Source of the DNA: Sphingomonas sp. NFR04
Lineage (GTDB): Bacteria; Pseudomonadota; Alphaproteobacteria; Sphingomonadales; Sphingomonadaceae
DNA: 64,000 bases
Assembly (NCBI RefSeq): GCF_900114095.1
Contig: NZ_FORV01000002.1
Span: forward strand, 248,001-312,000
Reading direction: 5' to 3'
Positions within the stretch are counted from its first letter, which is position 1. Each line of letters begins with the position of its first letter. This document shows positions 54,109 to 62,642 of the stretch, piece after piece. The translations under genes and the position numbers were made by a program. The notes under the pieces were generated by a model that was not told the DNA's origin, ran no database searches, and saw only the letters and a list, made by a program, of their open reading frames with translations.

Positions 54109-55215
54109 ATGATTTTGATCCTGTTTGCCTTGGCCCCGCTCCTCCTCGCGGCGGCGCCTCTGCCCGCGCAGTCCGGCCCCAGCTTCGCCTGCTCCACCGC
54201 CGCGACGCCGATCGAAAAGGCGATCTGCGCCAACCCGAAGCTTGCTGCGCTCGACCGCGAAATGGCACAGATGTTCGGGATCGCCAAGGAAAGCGCGTTC
54301 GGCAGCGGGCCGTCCAACCAGCTCGCCGCTCAGCGCGCCGCACTGCAGGACATGCGCGCCTGCAAGCCGCCGCTGAACGTCTGCCTCGAAACACGCTACG
54401 CGCTCCGCAATCAGGAACTGGCAATCGCGGCGCTTCCCAAGGCACCCGCCACCGCGCTGCCGGTGCTGCGCCGGAGCGACCCGGCCTTCGCACCGATCCT
54501 GGAGGCGGTGCAGCTCTGGTCCGAAGCGCCGGCCGACGCCGACTGGTCCGCGCCAGAACGCGCGCAAAGCCGCACCCGCATCGCCGCGTTGCTCAAGCCC
54601 TATCTTACCGGCCTCCAGACCAATGCGGACCAGTCGTTCGGCAATTCGATCCTGCGCGAACCCGGCACCGACGGCATCACCGTGAAGACGATCGACGACC
54701 TGTTCCGCTCCGATCGCCACTTCGCCGCGTTCCTCAACGTGCTCGGCCCCTATCTCGACGAACCCAAGCTCTCGGGCGCGCCGCGCACGCTGCCCTGCGC
54801 CGCGATCGTCCGGCATCCGAAGCTGCTCGACGCCACCGGCCCGGTGTTCGGATCGACGATGGACAATTTCGTCTTCCGCAACGATTGCAGCGACACCCTG
54901 CCCCCGCTGCCCTCGCTGGCAGCGCTGCAGACCAAGCTGTTCCGCAGCTGGCCGGAATGCGAGGGCACGATCCGCTACATGGCGTACAGCAGCTTCAACC
55001 GCGACGTCGACGCGGCGCGGCTGGGCGTGGTCGAGCCCGGGAAGGCCAAGCTCCTGCCCGCGCGCGAGGGGGTGACCAAGGCGGATCTGGACGGCGTCGA
55101 ACGCGATCTTACCGCCTATTACGCTACCTATCTGCACCGCGCCCCGGCAGCTGCCGCGACGATGGCCCGCGGCGCGCTCTCCCAGCTGATGACCGACGCG
55201 CATCAATGTGAATAG
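54109..55215 (+). CDS. Exported protein with LprI-type (DUF1311) N-terminal domain
   Basis: This 368-residue protein has a signal peptide (FALAPLLLAAAPLPAQS). Residues about 25-85 match the LprI/DUF1311 module (FACSTAATPIEKAICANPKLAALDR, then CLETRYALRNQEL). In LprI this module is linked to lysozyme inhibition. The rest (FAPILEAVQLWSE, FLNVLGPYLDEPKL) is unassigned and helical. ATG 54109 is used; TTG 54115, six bases after AAAGGAG, is an equally good start. The gene is divergent from hisI. Confidence 0.75.
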   Translation: MILILFALAPLLLAAAPLPAQSGPSFACSTAATPIEKAICANPKLAALDREMAQMFGIAKESAFGSGPSNQLAAQRAALQDMRACKPPLNVCLETRYALRNQELAIAALPKAPATALPVLRRSDPAFAPILEAVQLWSEAPADADWSAPERAQSRTRIAALLKPYLTGLQTNADQSFGNSILREPGTDGITVKTIDDLFRSDRHFAAFLNVLGPYLDEPKLSGAPRTLPCAAIVRHPKLLDATGPVFGSTMDNFVFRNDCSDTLPPLPSLAALQTKLFRSWPECEGTIRYMAYSSFNRDVDAARLGVVEPGKAKLLPAREGVTKADLDGVERDLTAYYATYLHRAPAAAATMARGALSQLMTDAHQCE

Positions 55216-55322
55216 CGCGCGACCCGCAGCGTTGTTCGCCGACCCGACGATTTGTTGTTGCAGCATTCTCGTGAAGATGCCCAAATCGACACCCGGCGCT
55301 GTGGCGAGGAGGCGTTTCGGCA

Positions 55323-56258
55323 ATGGACTCCGAGAAGATCTGGCGACTTTGGCGTGCAAAGGGCATGAAAGCCGCGCTGATTACGGTCGGCACCGCGGTG
55401 CTTTTCGGGACGGTCGACAGTTTCACTTCGCGGGTGATCCCATCGATCGTCCAATATGCCGACGATTCCCTTTCTCCGCCCGGCTTCTTGCTCCACTTCA
55501 AGACGCCCGTCACGCTGTCGGCGATAAAGGTTTCGAAGGTAGGTGCTGCGGTACCGCTACCGACTGGATCGATAACACCCGTGCGGGCGGCGATACGAGG
55601 AACCCCGGGCAATTACGACCTGTCGTTGGAGCGCGATTTTCGAGGCAGCAAGCAGGTCCTGGATACGGTCATCACCGTTCCCGCGCGCGATGCGATCATA
55701 CCGATCGATACCGCGGAGGACCAGTGGACCACCGTTGCAGCCATTGAGAGCCTCGACGGCACCAAAACGCCGCTAATGGCACTGGTTCGCCTTGCCGCCG
55801 CGCCCGCGGACTGGGACCTCGTCAAGACATTGCCAGCAGATCTTCCGCGCGACATCGTGACGGCAGCGCTGCACGAGGTCGGCGTTTCCGAGATAAAGGA
55901 CTCGGACCGTGTCGCGCGGTACTGGGAAGCAACGGAAATGGGCGCTCGAGGCAACGTCTCTCCGGACTTGCCTTGGAACGGCACCTTCGTCGCCTATGCA
56001 GTTTCGACAGCGAGCATAACGCCGCCGCCCGGATCGCCCGCCGCACGATCCTGGCGTGCGTGGGGGCGTCCCCAATCCTATGACGACGCCGCGCCCGGCT
56101 CCGTCGCCCTATTCAACCCTCACCCCGAACGATGGATGGTCGGGATCATCCTGCGAAAGAGGCCGCAGTGTATCGACACGATCCTTGGCAACATCCAGAA
56201 TCAGGTCGTGATCAGCTGCATCAGTACCCGGCCGGCAGCAATCCGCGCTCCAATCTGA
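55323..56258 (+). CDS. Membrane-anchored protein with degenerate TIGR02594/CHAP-like peptidase domain
   Basis: This 311-residue protein has one N-terminal membrane helix (about 16-34), a strand-rich middle part (60-160) and a C-terminal domain (about 180-300). The last part follows the TIGR02594 endolysin-like pattern: LHEVGVSEIKDS, PWNGTFVAYAV, GSPAARSWRAWG, GSVALFNP, WMVGIIL, ILGNIQNQVV. In active relatives the first motif is PWCxxFV and the later one has HVG. Here Asn219 and Met272 stand in for the Cys and His, so peptidase activity should be lost. Base composition is visibly less GC-rich than the neighbours. It may bind peptidoglycan without cutting it. Confidence 0.7.
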   Translation: MDSEKIWRLWRAKGMKAALITVGTAVLFGTVDSFTSRVIPSIVQYADDSLSPPGFLLHFKTPVTLSAIKVSKVGAAVPLPTGSITPVRAAIRGTPGNYDLSLERDFRGSKQVLDTVITVPARDAIIPIDTAEDQWTTVAAIESLDGTKTPLMALVRLAAAPADWDLVKTLPADLPRDIVTAALHEVGVSEIKDSDRVARYWEATEMGARGNVSPDLPWNGTFVAYAVSTASITPPPGSPAARSWRAWGRPQSYDDAAPGSVALFNPHPERWMVGIILRKRPQCIDTILGNIQNQVVISCISTRPAAIRAPI

Positions 56259-56285
56259 GCGAAGGGGGTTCACTGCTAGCGGCGC

Positions 56286-56534
56286 TCAATGCTTACGGAT
56301 CGCCTTCACCAGCTCGTCCTTGTCCATTTTCGATCGCCCCTCGATGCCGATCTCCTTCGCCTCGTCGTACAGCTCGGCCTTGCTGCGCTTCTCCAGCGTG
56401 CCGCCGCCCGAATCGAGGCTGCCGTTCGCCTTGGCATTGGCGATGCGCGCTGCCTTCTCCTTCGAGGCGCCCTCGTCGCGAAGCTTCTCGTAGAGGTCGT
56501 CGTTCTTGATCTGTGCGCCGTGGTCCTTGGCCAT
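56286..56534 (-). CDS. DUF7218-like protein with Rho N-terminal-type motif
   Basis: This 82-residue soluble protein begins AKDHGAQIKNDDLYEKLRDEGASKEK and ends with a short SAP/Rho-N-like helix pair (KAELYDEAKEIGIEGRSKM, then DELVKAIRKH). Such motifs bind nucleic acid. This is the layout of the widespread DUF7218 group, whose function is unknown. ATG 56534 has AGGAGA upstream. It is convergent with the peptidase-like gene and divergent from purF. Confidence 0.82.
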   Translation of the reverse strand: MAKDHGAQIKNDDLYEKLRDEGASKEKAARIANAKANGSLDSGGGTLEKRSKAELYDEAKEIGIEGRSKMDKDELVKAIRKH

Positions 56535-56665
56535 GATCGCTCTCCTTTCTCAGGGGGTTAACCTGCAAAAAGGGTAAACGGTCCTTTTCCCTGTGACAGA
56601 CCGGAGACAAAGCGGGATGAAGCGCCTATATGGCCGGCAACCGTTGCCGTTCCCCCCGAGGGCCA

Positions 56666-58129
56666 ATGCTTACCACACACCCGTTCGATGACGACAAGCT
56701 GCGCGAAGAGTGCGGCGTATTCGGCGTTTCCAACAGCGAAGGCGCGGCCGCGATGGTCGCGCTGGGGCTGCACGCGCTCCAGCACCGCGGCCAGGAGGCG
56801 GCGGGCATAACTAGTTGGGATGGGCATCAGTTCCACACCCACCGCGCGATGGGCCATGTCGCCGGCAATTTCGATCGCGACGACGTGATCCGCTCGCTCG
56901 CCGGCACCACCGCCTGCGGCCATGTCCGCTACGCCACCACCGGCGGCTCGGCGATCCGCAACGTCCAGCCGCTCTATGCCGAGCTGGCCAGCGGCGGCTT
57001 CGCCATCGCGCATAATGGCAACATCTCCAACGCGATGCGGCTGCGGCGCGATCTCGTCCGCCGCGGCGCGATCTTCCAGTCGACCTCGGATACCGAGGTG
57101 ATCATTCACCTCGTCGCCACCTCGCAATACCGCACGCTGATCGACCGGTTCATCGATGCGCTCAAGCAGGTCGAGGGCGCCTACTCCCTCATCGTGATGA
57201 CGCCCGAGGGCATGATCGCCTGCCGCGATCCGCTCGGCATCCGCCCGCTGGTGATGGGCCGCCAGGGCGAGTCGGTGGTCTTCGCCTCCGAAACCGTCGC
57301 GCTCGACGTATGCGACGCGCAATATGTCCGCGATGTCGAGCCGGGCGAGCTGGTGATCGTCAAGGCCAATGGCGAGATGACCAGCCACAAGCCGTTCGCG
57401 CCCCAGGCGCCGCGGCCGTGCATCTTCGAATATGTCTATTTCTCGCGTCCCGATTCGATCAGCGACGATCGCTCGGTCTATTCGGTCCGCAAGGCGATCG
57501 GCGCGCAGCTGGCGATCGAATCGCCGGTCGAAGCCGACCTCGTCGTGCCGGTGCCCGATTCGGGCGTGCCGGCGGCGATCGGCTATGCGCAGCAATCGGG
57601 CATTCCGTTCGAGCTGGGCATCATCCGCTCGCATTATGTCGGCCGCACCTTCATCCAGCCGGGCGACAAGGTCCGGCACCTCGGCGTCAAGCTGAAGCAC
57701 AATGCCAATCGCGACCTGATCGCCGGCAAGCGCATCGTGCTGATCGACGATTCGATCGTGCGCGGCACCACCAGCCTCAAGATCGTGCAGATGATGCACG
57801 ACGCCGGCGCGAAGGAAGTGCATATGCGCATCGCCTCGCCGCCGACCCGCCACAGCTGCTTCTACGGCGTCGACACGCCTGAGCGCGCCAAGCTGCTCGC
57901 CGCGAAGATGGATGTGGGCGGGATGACCGACTTCATCCATGCCGACAGCCTGGCCTTCGTCTCGATCGACGGGCTGTACAAGGCGCTGGGCGAGGCGCGC
58001 CGCGCCGACATCCATCCCAAATATTGCGACGCTTGCTTCACCGGCGACTATCCGACGACGCTGACCGACCAGGACGAGCTGGCACCGCCGCCGGACCAGC
58101 TGGCGCTGCTCGCCGAGAAGGTCGGCTGA
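56666..58129 (+). CDS. purF: Amidophosphoribosyltransferase
   Basis: This 487-residue enzyme makes phosphoribosylamine from PRPP and glutamine, the first purine step. From ATG 56666 a 15-residue propeptide precedes the N-terminal nucleophile Cys16 (EECGVFG). The Ntn domain has HRGQEAAGI, GHVRYATTGGS and HNGNISN. The PRTase domain carries the PRPP loop VLIDDSIVRGTTS. Cysteines in YCDACFTGDYP near the end fit the iron-sulfur ligands of the Bacillus-type enzyme. GAGGG precedes the start. An SDR gene follows after 4 bp. Confidence 0.96.
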   Translation: MLTTHPFDDDKLREECGVFGVSNSEGAAAMVALGLHALQHRGQEAAGITSWDGHQFHTHRAMGHVAGNFDRDDVIRSLAGTTACGHVRYATTGGSAIRNVQPLYAELASGGFAIAHNGNISNAMRLRRDLVRRGAIFQSTSDTEVIIHLVATSQYRTLIDRFIDALKQVEGAYSLIVMTPEGMIACRDPLGIRPLVMGRQGESVVFASETVALDVCDAQYVRDVEPGELVIVKANGEMTSHKPFAPQAPRPCIFEYVYFSRPDSISDDRSVYSVRKAIGAQLAIESPVEADLVVPVPDSGVPAAIGYAQQSGIPFELGIIRSHYVGRTFIQPGDKVRHLGVKLKHNANRDLIAGKRIVLIDDSIVRGTTSLKIVQMMHDAGAKEVHMRIASPPTRHSCFYGVDTPERAKLLAAKMDVGGMTDFIHADSLAFVSIDGLYKALGEARRADIHPKYCDACFTGDYPTTLTDQDELAPPPDQLALLAEKVG

Positions 58130-58133
58130 ACCA

Positions 58134-58844
58134 GTGAGCGAAGGTCCGCTGGCGGGACAGACCGCCCTCGTCACCGGCGCCAGCCGCGGCATCGGCGCGG
58201 CGACGGCGATCGCGCTGGGCGCCGCCGGTGCCCATGTCATCCTCACTGCCCGTACCGCGGGTGGGCTGGAGGAGGTCGAGGACGCCATCTTCCAGGCCGG
58301 CGGCAACGCGACGATCGCGCCGCTCGACCTGGCAGAGCATGACGCGATCGGCCGCCTGGCCGGCGCGATCGGCGAGCGCTGGCCGACGCTCGACATGCTG
58401 GTGCTCAACGCCGGCATGCTCGGCACGTTGAGCGCGGTGAACGCGATCGACTTCGCCGAATTCGCCAAGGTGCTGACGCTCAACGTCAGCGCACAGGCCG
58501 CGATGCTGGCGGCGTTCGATCCGATGCTGCGCAAGGCCCCGGCCGCGCGGGTGCTGGGCGTCACGTCCAGCGTCGGCCGCACGCCGCGCGCGTACTGGGG
58601 CGTCTATGGCGCCTCCAAGGCGGCTTTCGAGAATCTGCTGCTCAGCTACGGGCACGAGCTCGAGAATGTCAGCCAGGTCCGGGTCGGCATCGTCGATCCC
58701 GGCGCCACCCGCACCAAGATGCGCGCGCGCGCCTTCCCGGGCGAGGATCCGGCGACCGTGAAGGCGCCCGAGGTGGTCGCCGAACGCATTGTCGCGCTGA
58801 TGGCCGGCGGGTTCGAGCGCGGCCATTTCGAGCGGGTCGGCTGA
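58134..58844 (+). CDS. SDR-family NAD(P)-dependent oxidoreductase
   Basis: This 236-residue Rossmann protein has the cofactor motif VTGASRGIG (13-21), the NAG motif in LVLNAGMLGTLS, and the active-site Ser/Tyr/Lys in VTSSVGRTP and YGASKAA. The substrate is not evident. Start is GTG 58134, 4 bp after the purF stop, so it is very probably cotranscribed with purF, which is a common arrangement in related genomes as I recall. Confidence 0.92.
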   Translation: MSEGPLAGQTALVTGASRGIGAATAIALGAAGAHVILTARTAGGLEEVEDAIFQAGGNATIAPLDLAEHDAIGRLAGAIGERWPTLDMLVLNAGMLGTLSAVNAIDFAEFAKVLTLNVSAQAAMLAAFDPMLRKAPAARVLGVTSSVGRTPRAYWGVYGASKAAFENLLLSYGHELENVSQVRVGIVDPGATRTKMRARAFPGEDPATVKAPEVVAERIVALMAGGFERGHFERVG

Positions 58845-58848
58845 AGCC

Positions 58849-59346
58849 CTAGTTTTCGTCGTCCCCGTCCTTGGCGGCGGGGCTTGGTGCCGGGGCGGGC
58901 TTGGCGCAGGCGCAGCGAGCCCCCGGCGGCTTTCGCGTCGGCGCGGTCGTCGCGAACTCGGTGCGGGTGAGCGTGCCCGACTTGTCGGCATCGGCGCCGG
59001 TGAACTTGGCGATCGACTTGGCCGCCCATTCCTCGAAGCTCAGCCTGCCGTCGCCATTGGTGTCGAGCCTGGCGAAGGCCTTGTGGCGGGCGGCGAAATA
59101 TTCGTCGCGACTCACCGCGTCGTTGCGGTCCTTGTCATAGCGGTCGAACCGCTTCTGCTCGCGGGTCTTGGCATCGGCCTCGGGCGCGGCCTCGGGCAGC
59201 GGCGTGGTCGTGCCCGCCGCGGCCGGGGCCGGCTGGAGCACCGCCGCGAGCGGCCCGCGGGCCGGCCCATGCTGGAACAGCAGAAATCCTCCGAACGCCA
59301 GCAACAACGCCGCACCGGCGCCCACCGCATATCGCCACATGCCCAT
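58849..59346 (-). CDS. EF-hand domain protein, membrane-anchored
   Basis: This 165-residue protein has an N-terminal helix (AVGAGAALLLAFGGFLLF), then a Pro/Ala linker and three EF-hand-like loops: DKDRNDAVSRDE, DTNGDGRLSFEE and DADKSGTLTRTE. The second and third match the calcium-loop consensus; the first has Asp-Ala-Val where Gly is expected. The tail contains a CAC pair. It probably binds Ca2+ in the periplasm or as a signal-anchored protein. It is convergent with the SDR gene. Confidence 0.82.
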   Translation of the reverse strand: MGMWRYAVGAGAALLLAFGGFLLFQHGPARGPLAAVLQPAPAAAGTTTPLPEAAPEADAKTREQKRFDRYDKDRNDAVSRDEYFAARHKAFARLDTNGDGRLSFEEWAAKSIAKFTGADADKSGTLTRTEFATTAPTRKPPGARCACAKPAPAPSPAAKDGDDEN

Positions 59347-59400
59347 CCCCTCCCCCGAAGGAGAGGAGAGCCTACACCTTCAAGGGGATGCAGCCAAGAC

Positions 59401-60081
59401 CTAACGCCCGCTGAGCCGATGCCAAAGCAGCCGCGCGACTCGTTTCGGCGCGCCGATCGGCAGGGGCGCATCGAACGGCAGGTCCAGGTCCATCCGCGCC
59501 CGGTGCGCCATCGCACCGAGCGCGCGGCCGTTGCGGCTCCAACGGCGGCCGAGTGCCTCGGCCAGCTTCGGCGCGGCGAGGCTGCGGGCGGCATCGGCCT
59601 CCGCGCCATCGCCGAGGTGGCGGGCGAGATCGGCGAGCGCCCAGCCCTCGCCGCCCAGCGCCAGCGGATCGCCCTGGGCACCCAGCACGGTACCGGCCGC
59701 GACGAACAGGCTCCCCCGCCCCGCCGCATAGCGGGCGAGCGCGAGGCCATCGAGCGCCTCTTCCTCGACCAGCACTTCCCACCCATGGACGATCGGCACC
59801 AGCGAGGCGCCAGTGACGCCACGCGGCAGCACCTCGGCGGCGAGCCCGCGCAGCACCGGCTCGGCCGGCGGTGGCGCGGTGTCGAGCTTGGCCAGCGCCT
59901 CGCGCCACCAGGCGAGCCGCAACTGGCCGACCGCAGGCGCGCTGGTGGTGCGCAGCAGCTGCGCCAGCGCCTCATCCAGCGCCAGCAGCGCAGCGAGCGC
60001 GGGGCGCCCGGCGGCAGGCGCATAGGAGAGGATCAGCGCCCGTTCGGGGTCTTCGGGGGGCATGTTTAGGGAAGCGTTCAC
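59401..60081 (-). CDS. Squalene/phytoene synthase-like protein lacking the Asp-rich motifs
   Basis: This 226-residue helical protein follows the squalene/phytoene synthase pattern (ALILSYAPAAGRPALAALLALDEAL, QLRLAWWREALAKLD, GWALADLARHLGDG). The two DxxxD-type substrate-Mg2+ motifs of active synthases are not seen. This places it nearer the non-catalytic NDUFAF6-like group, associated with respiratory complex I assembly in other organisms. GTG 60081 has GAGG six bases upstream; ATG 60063 is an alternative. It is divergent from the Tad pilus genes. Confidence 0.75.
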   Translation of the reverse strand: MNASLNMPPEDPERALILSYAPAAGRPALAALLALDEALAQLLRTTSAPAVGQLRLAWWREALAKLDTAPPPAEPVLRGLAAEVLPRGVTGASLVPIVHGWEVLVEEEALDGLALARYAAGRGSLFVAAGTVLGAQGDPLALGGEGWALADLARHLGDGAEADAARSLAAPKLAEALGRRWSRNGRALGAMAHRARMDLDLPFDAPLPIGAPKRVARLLWHRLSGR

Positions 60082-60156
60082 CCCTTCCCTCTATGGCGGG
60101 AGCATCGGCGACGGAAGAGCGAAGGCTCGCGTGCCCTGGGGTTTCGATCGATCGTC

Positions 60157-62070
60157 ATGCGCAGAACGGTTCTCGAGCGGTTTCAGCGGTGCTTCTTCGG
60201 GACGACTCCGAAGGGCGGCCTGCTCGCGCGCCTGCGCGGCAATGTCGCCGGCAACACGCTGGCGATGATGGCGATCGCGCTGATCCCGCTGCTGTTCATC
60301 GCCGGCTCGGCCATCGACACCGCGCGGCTCTACATGGTCAAGAACCGCCTGCAGCAGGCCTGCGACGCGGGTGCGCTTGCCGGGCGACGGTTCATGTTGT
60401 CGAGCAGTTCGACGACGCTGGATGCCAATGCGACGACGCAGGCCAACGCGTTCTTCTCCAACAATTTCAAGCTCGGGCTGTTCGGCACCAAGTCGGTGAC
60501 GTTCACGCCTTCCAAGACCAGCGAGAACCAGGTCGCCGGCACCGCCACCGCGACCGTGCCGATGACGCTCACCGGCATGATGGGCTTCCGCGACCAGGCG
60601 CTGACGGTGAATTGCGAGGCGCGCTATGATGTCGCGGATACAGACATCATGTTCGTGCTGGATACGACGGGTTCGATGGCGTGCCTGGCGTCCGATACGA
60701 ACGGCTGCAACCCGGTCATTTACAGCTATACACGGCCATCCGATCCCGATGCTCCAGACTATGGCGGCACCGGCTACGCTTCGACGGAGAAATCCGGCTC
60801 CAAGATTTCGGGCCTGCGCCAAGCGGTGCTGAACTTCTACGACACCTTGGCAGCGGCAGTCGATCCCGCAACCCACCTGCGGTACGGCTTCGTGACCTAT
60901 ACGTCGACCGTGAATGCCGGCTATGCGGTAACAGCTGTTTCCCCGGACTATATCGTCAACAGCTGGACCTATAACAGCCGCCGTCTGGCAGGCGACGCCA
61001 ATACGGGCACAGCCAAGACCAGTACGGATTCAAGCAAGAACGCCAGCAAGTGCAACGCATATTCCGTTCGTAGTCCGGTGACTGGGTACACGACCTCCGG
61101 CAGCGCGACGCGGACCTATGGCACCTGGGACAGCAGCAACAACAGCTGCACGATCACCGAACAGCCCTTGAAGCCGAAATGGACGTACGAAAAGGTGACC
61201 TATGACACCAGCCAGTACAAGCTCGGCAACACCGTCGCCGATCCGACGAAGGTGACGGGAGCTACGTCGCGATGGCTCGGCTGCCTAGAAGAACGGGACA
61301 CAACGGCCAGCAGCAGCTTCGATTATGCGAACCTGCCGTACGACCTCAACCCAGACTTCGTCCCGTCGAGCGATGCTACTCGATGGCGGCCGATGTGGCC
61401 GGACGTGGTCTATTATCGCGGCAACAACAGCAGTGTCACCTATTCGGGCAACAGCAGCAACCCCTTGGGGGACGACACCACCGGCAATTACTATCCCGTC
61501 ATGGCCGTTGCTGCCAATGGCCAGGTGTCTTGCGGCAAACCCGCCAAACGGCTGCGGACGATGACGCGGACCGACGTCAGCAACTACGTCAATGCGGCCG
61601 ATTTCGTACCCATGGGCGGTACCTATCACGACACGGGCATGATCTGGGGCACGCGGCTGCTCTCCCCAACGGGCATCTTCTCGAATGATACGGGCGCATG
61701 GCCGGGCCGCAACCCGCCGAAGCGCTACATCGTGTTCATGACCGACGGTGACATGCAGCCAAGCATGTGCCTGTACGGCATGTACGGCATCGAGAACTAC
61801 GACAAGCGCGTCGCCAATGTCGGCTACCAATCCAGTTGTTCGAGCAGTACCCAGCTCAACAACCATTACGCCCGCTTCCTCGCCGCCTGCGCGGCAGCCA
61901 AGGCGCGCAACATCTCGATCTTCGTCGTCGGCTTCGGGCAAACGCTGACGTCGCAGCTCACCCAATGCGCCACGCCGGGGCAGGCTTTCTATGCGGCGAA
62001 CAATGCGTCGCTAGACGCCGCCTTCCAGACGATTGCCAAGCGCGTCGCGATGCTACGGGTCAGCAAATGA
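60157..62070 (+). CDS. TadG-like pilus assembly protein with von Willebrand factor A domain
   Basis: This 637-residue protein has an N-terminal Tad/Flp-like membrane segment (about 34-56, TLAMMAIALIPLLFIAGSAID) and TARLYMVKNRLQQACDAGALAG, as in TadG. A VWA domain starts near residue 165 with the metal site DTTGSM (Asp169) and ends with IFVVGFG. A ~250-residue Ser/Thr/Asn-rich insert lies inside the VWA fold, with lower GC than the neighbours. It should be exported and act at the cell surface in adhesive pilus assembly. Its stop overlaps the TadE gene start. Confidence 0.85.
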   Translation: MRRTVLERFQRCFFGTTPKGGLLARLRGNVAGNTLAMMAIALIPLLFIAGSAIDTARLYMVKNRLQQACDAGALAGRRFMLSSSSTTLDANATTQANAFFSNNFKLGLFGTKSVTFTPSKTSENQVAGTATATVPMTLTGMMGFRDQALTVNCEARYDVADTDIMFVLDTTGSMACLASDTNGCNPVIYSYTRPSDPDAPDYGGTGYASTEKSGSKISGLRQAVLNFYDTLAAAVDPATHLRYGFVTYTSTVNAGYAVTAVSPDYIVNSWTYNSRRLAGDANTGTAKTSTDSSKNASKCNAYSVRSPVTGYTTSGSATRTYGTWDSSNNSCTITEQPLKPKWTYEKVTYDTSQYKLGNTVADPTKVTGATSRWLGCLEERDTTASSSFDYANLPYDLNPDFVPSSDATRWRPMWPDVVYYRGNNSSVTYSGNSSNPLGDDTTGNYYPVMAVAANGQVSCGKPAKRLRTMTRTDVSNYVNAADFVPMGGTYHDTGMIWGTRLLSPTGIFSNDTGAWPGRNPPKRYIVFMTDGDMQPSMCLYGMYGIENYDKRVANVGYQSSCSSSTQLNNHYARFLAACAAAKARNISIFVVGFGQTLTSQLTQCATPGQAFYAANNASLDAAFQTIAKRVAMLRVSK

Positions 62071-62642
62071 CGCGCCCCCTCGCCTCCGACGAGCACGGCG
62101 CCACGCTGGTCGAGTTCGCGATTCTGCTGCCGGTGCTGCTTGGGCTGCTGATGGGGCTGATGGACCTGTGCTACCAGGCCTATGTCCAGGCGGTGCTCGA
62201 AGGCGCGGTGCAGAAGGCAGCCCGCGACTCCACCATCGAGGCCGCTGATATCGCCACCATCGACAATCGGGTGATCGCCGCGGTCCGCCAGGTTGCCGGC
62301 AAGGCGACCGTCACCCCCAGCCGGCTGTTCTATTCCAGCTTCTCGGTGATCAAGCCCGAGGACTTTGTCGACGGCAACGGCAACAACAAATATGATTTCG
62401 GCGAGTGCTTCACCGACATCAACGGCAACGGCCAATGGGACATGGATCCCGGCCGCGCCGGCCAGGGCGGCGCCAGCGACGTGACGATCTACAAGGTCAC
62501 AGCGACCTATACGCGAATCTTTCCCGTCGCGCGGCTGATAGGGCTCAGCAACCAGGTGGTGCTCACCGCCGCGACCCGCTTCAAGAACCAGCCCTATGGC
62601 ACCCAGTCCATCCCGATGCCGCAGAAGATCTCGTGCTCATGA
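62067..62642 (+). CDS. TadE-family pseudopilin with calcium-loop-like motifs
   Basis: This 191-residue protein has the TadE N-terminus (DEHGATLVEFAILLPVLLGLLMGL) with Glu five residues after the usual cleavage point. A middle segment carries two loops rich in Asp/Asn (DGNGNNKYDFGE and DINGNGQWDMD) that resemble dockerin or EF-hand calcium loops. ATG 62067 overlaps the TadG stop; its own stop overlaps the next gene. It is a minor pilin of the Flp/Tad system. Confidence 0.85.
   Translation: MTRPLASDEHGATLVEFAILLPVLLGLLMGLMDLCYQAYVQAVLEGAVQKAARDSTIEAADIATIDNRVIAAVRQVAGKATVTPSRLFYSSFSVIKPEDFVDGNGNNKYDFGECFTDINGNGQWDMDPGRAGQGGASDVTIYKVTATYTRIFPVARLIGLSNQVVLTAATRFKNQPYGTQSIPMPQKISCS

Noticed and set aside
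61285..61965. A 226-codon open frame opposite tadG
   Set aside because: It is antisense to the VWA region, which has a clear metal site; the antisense product has no signature.
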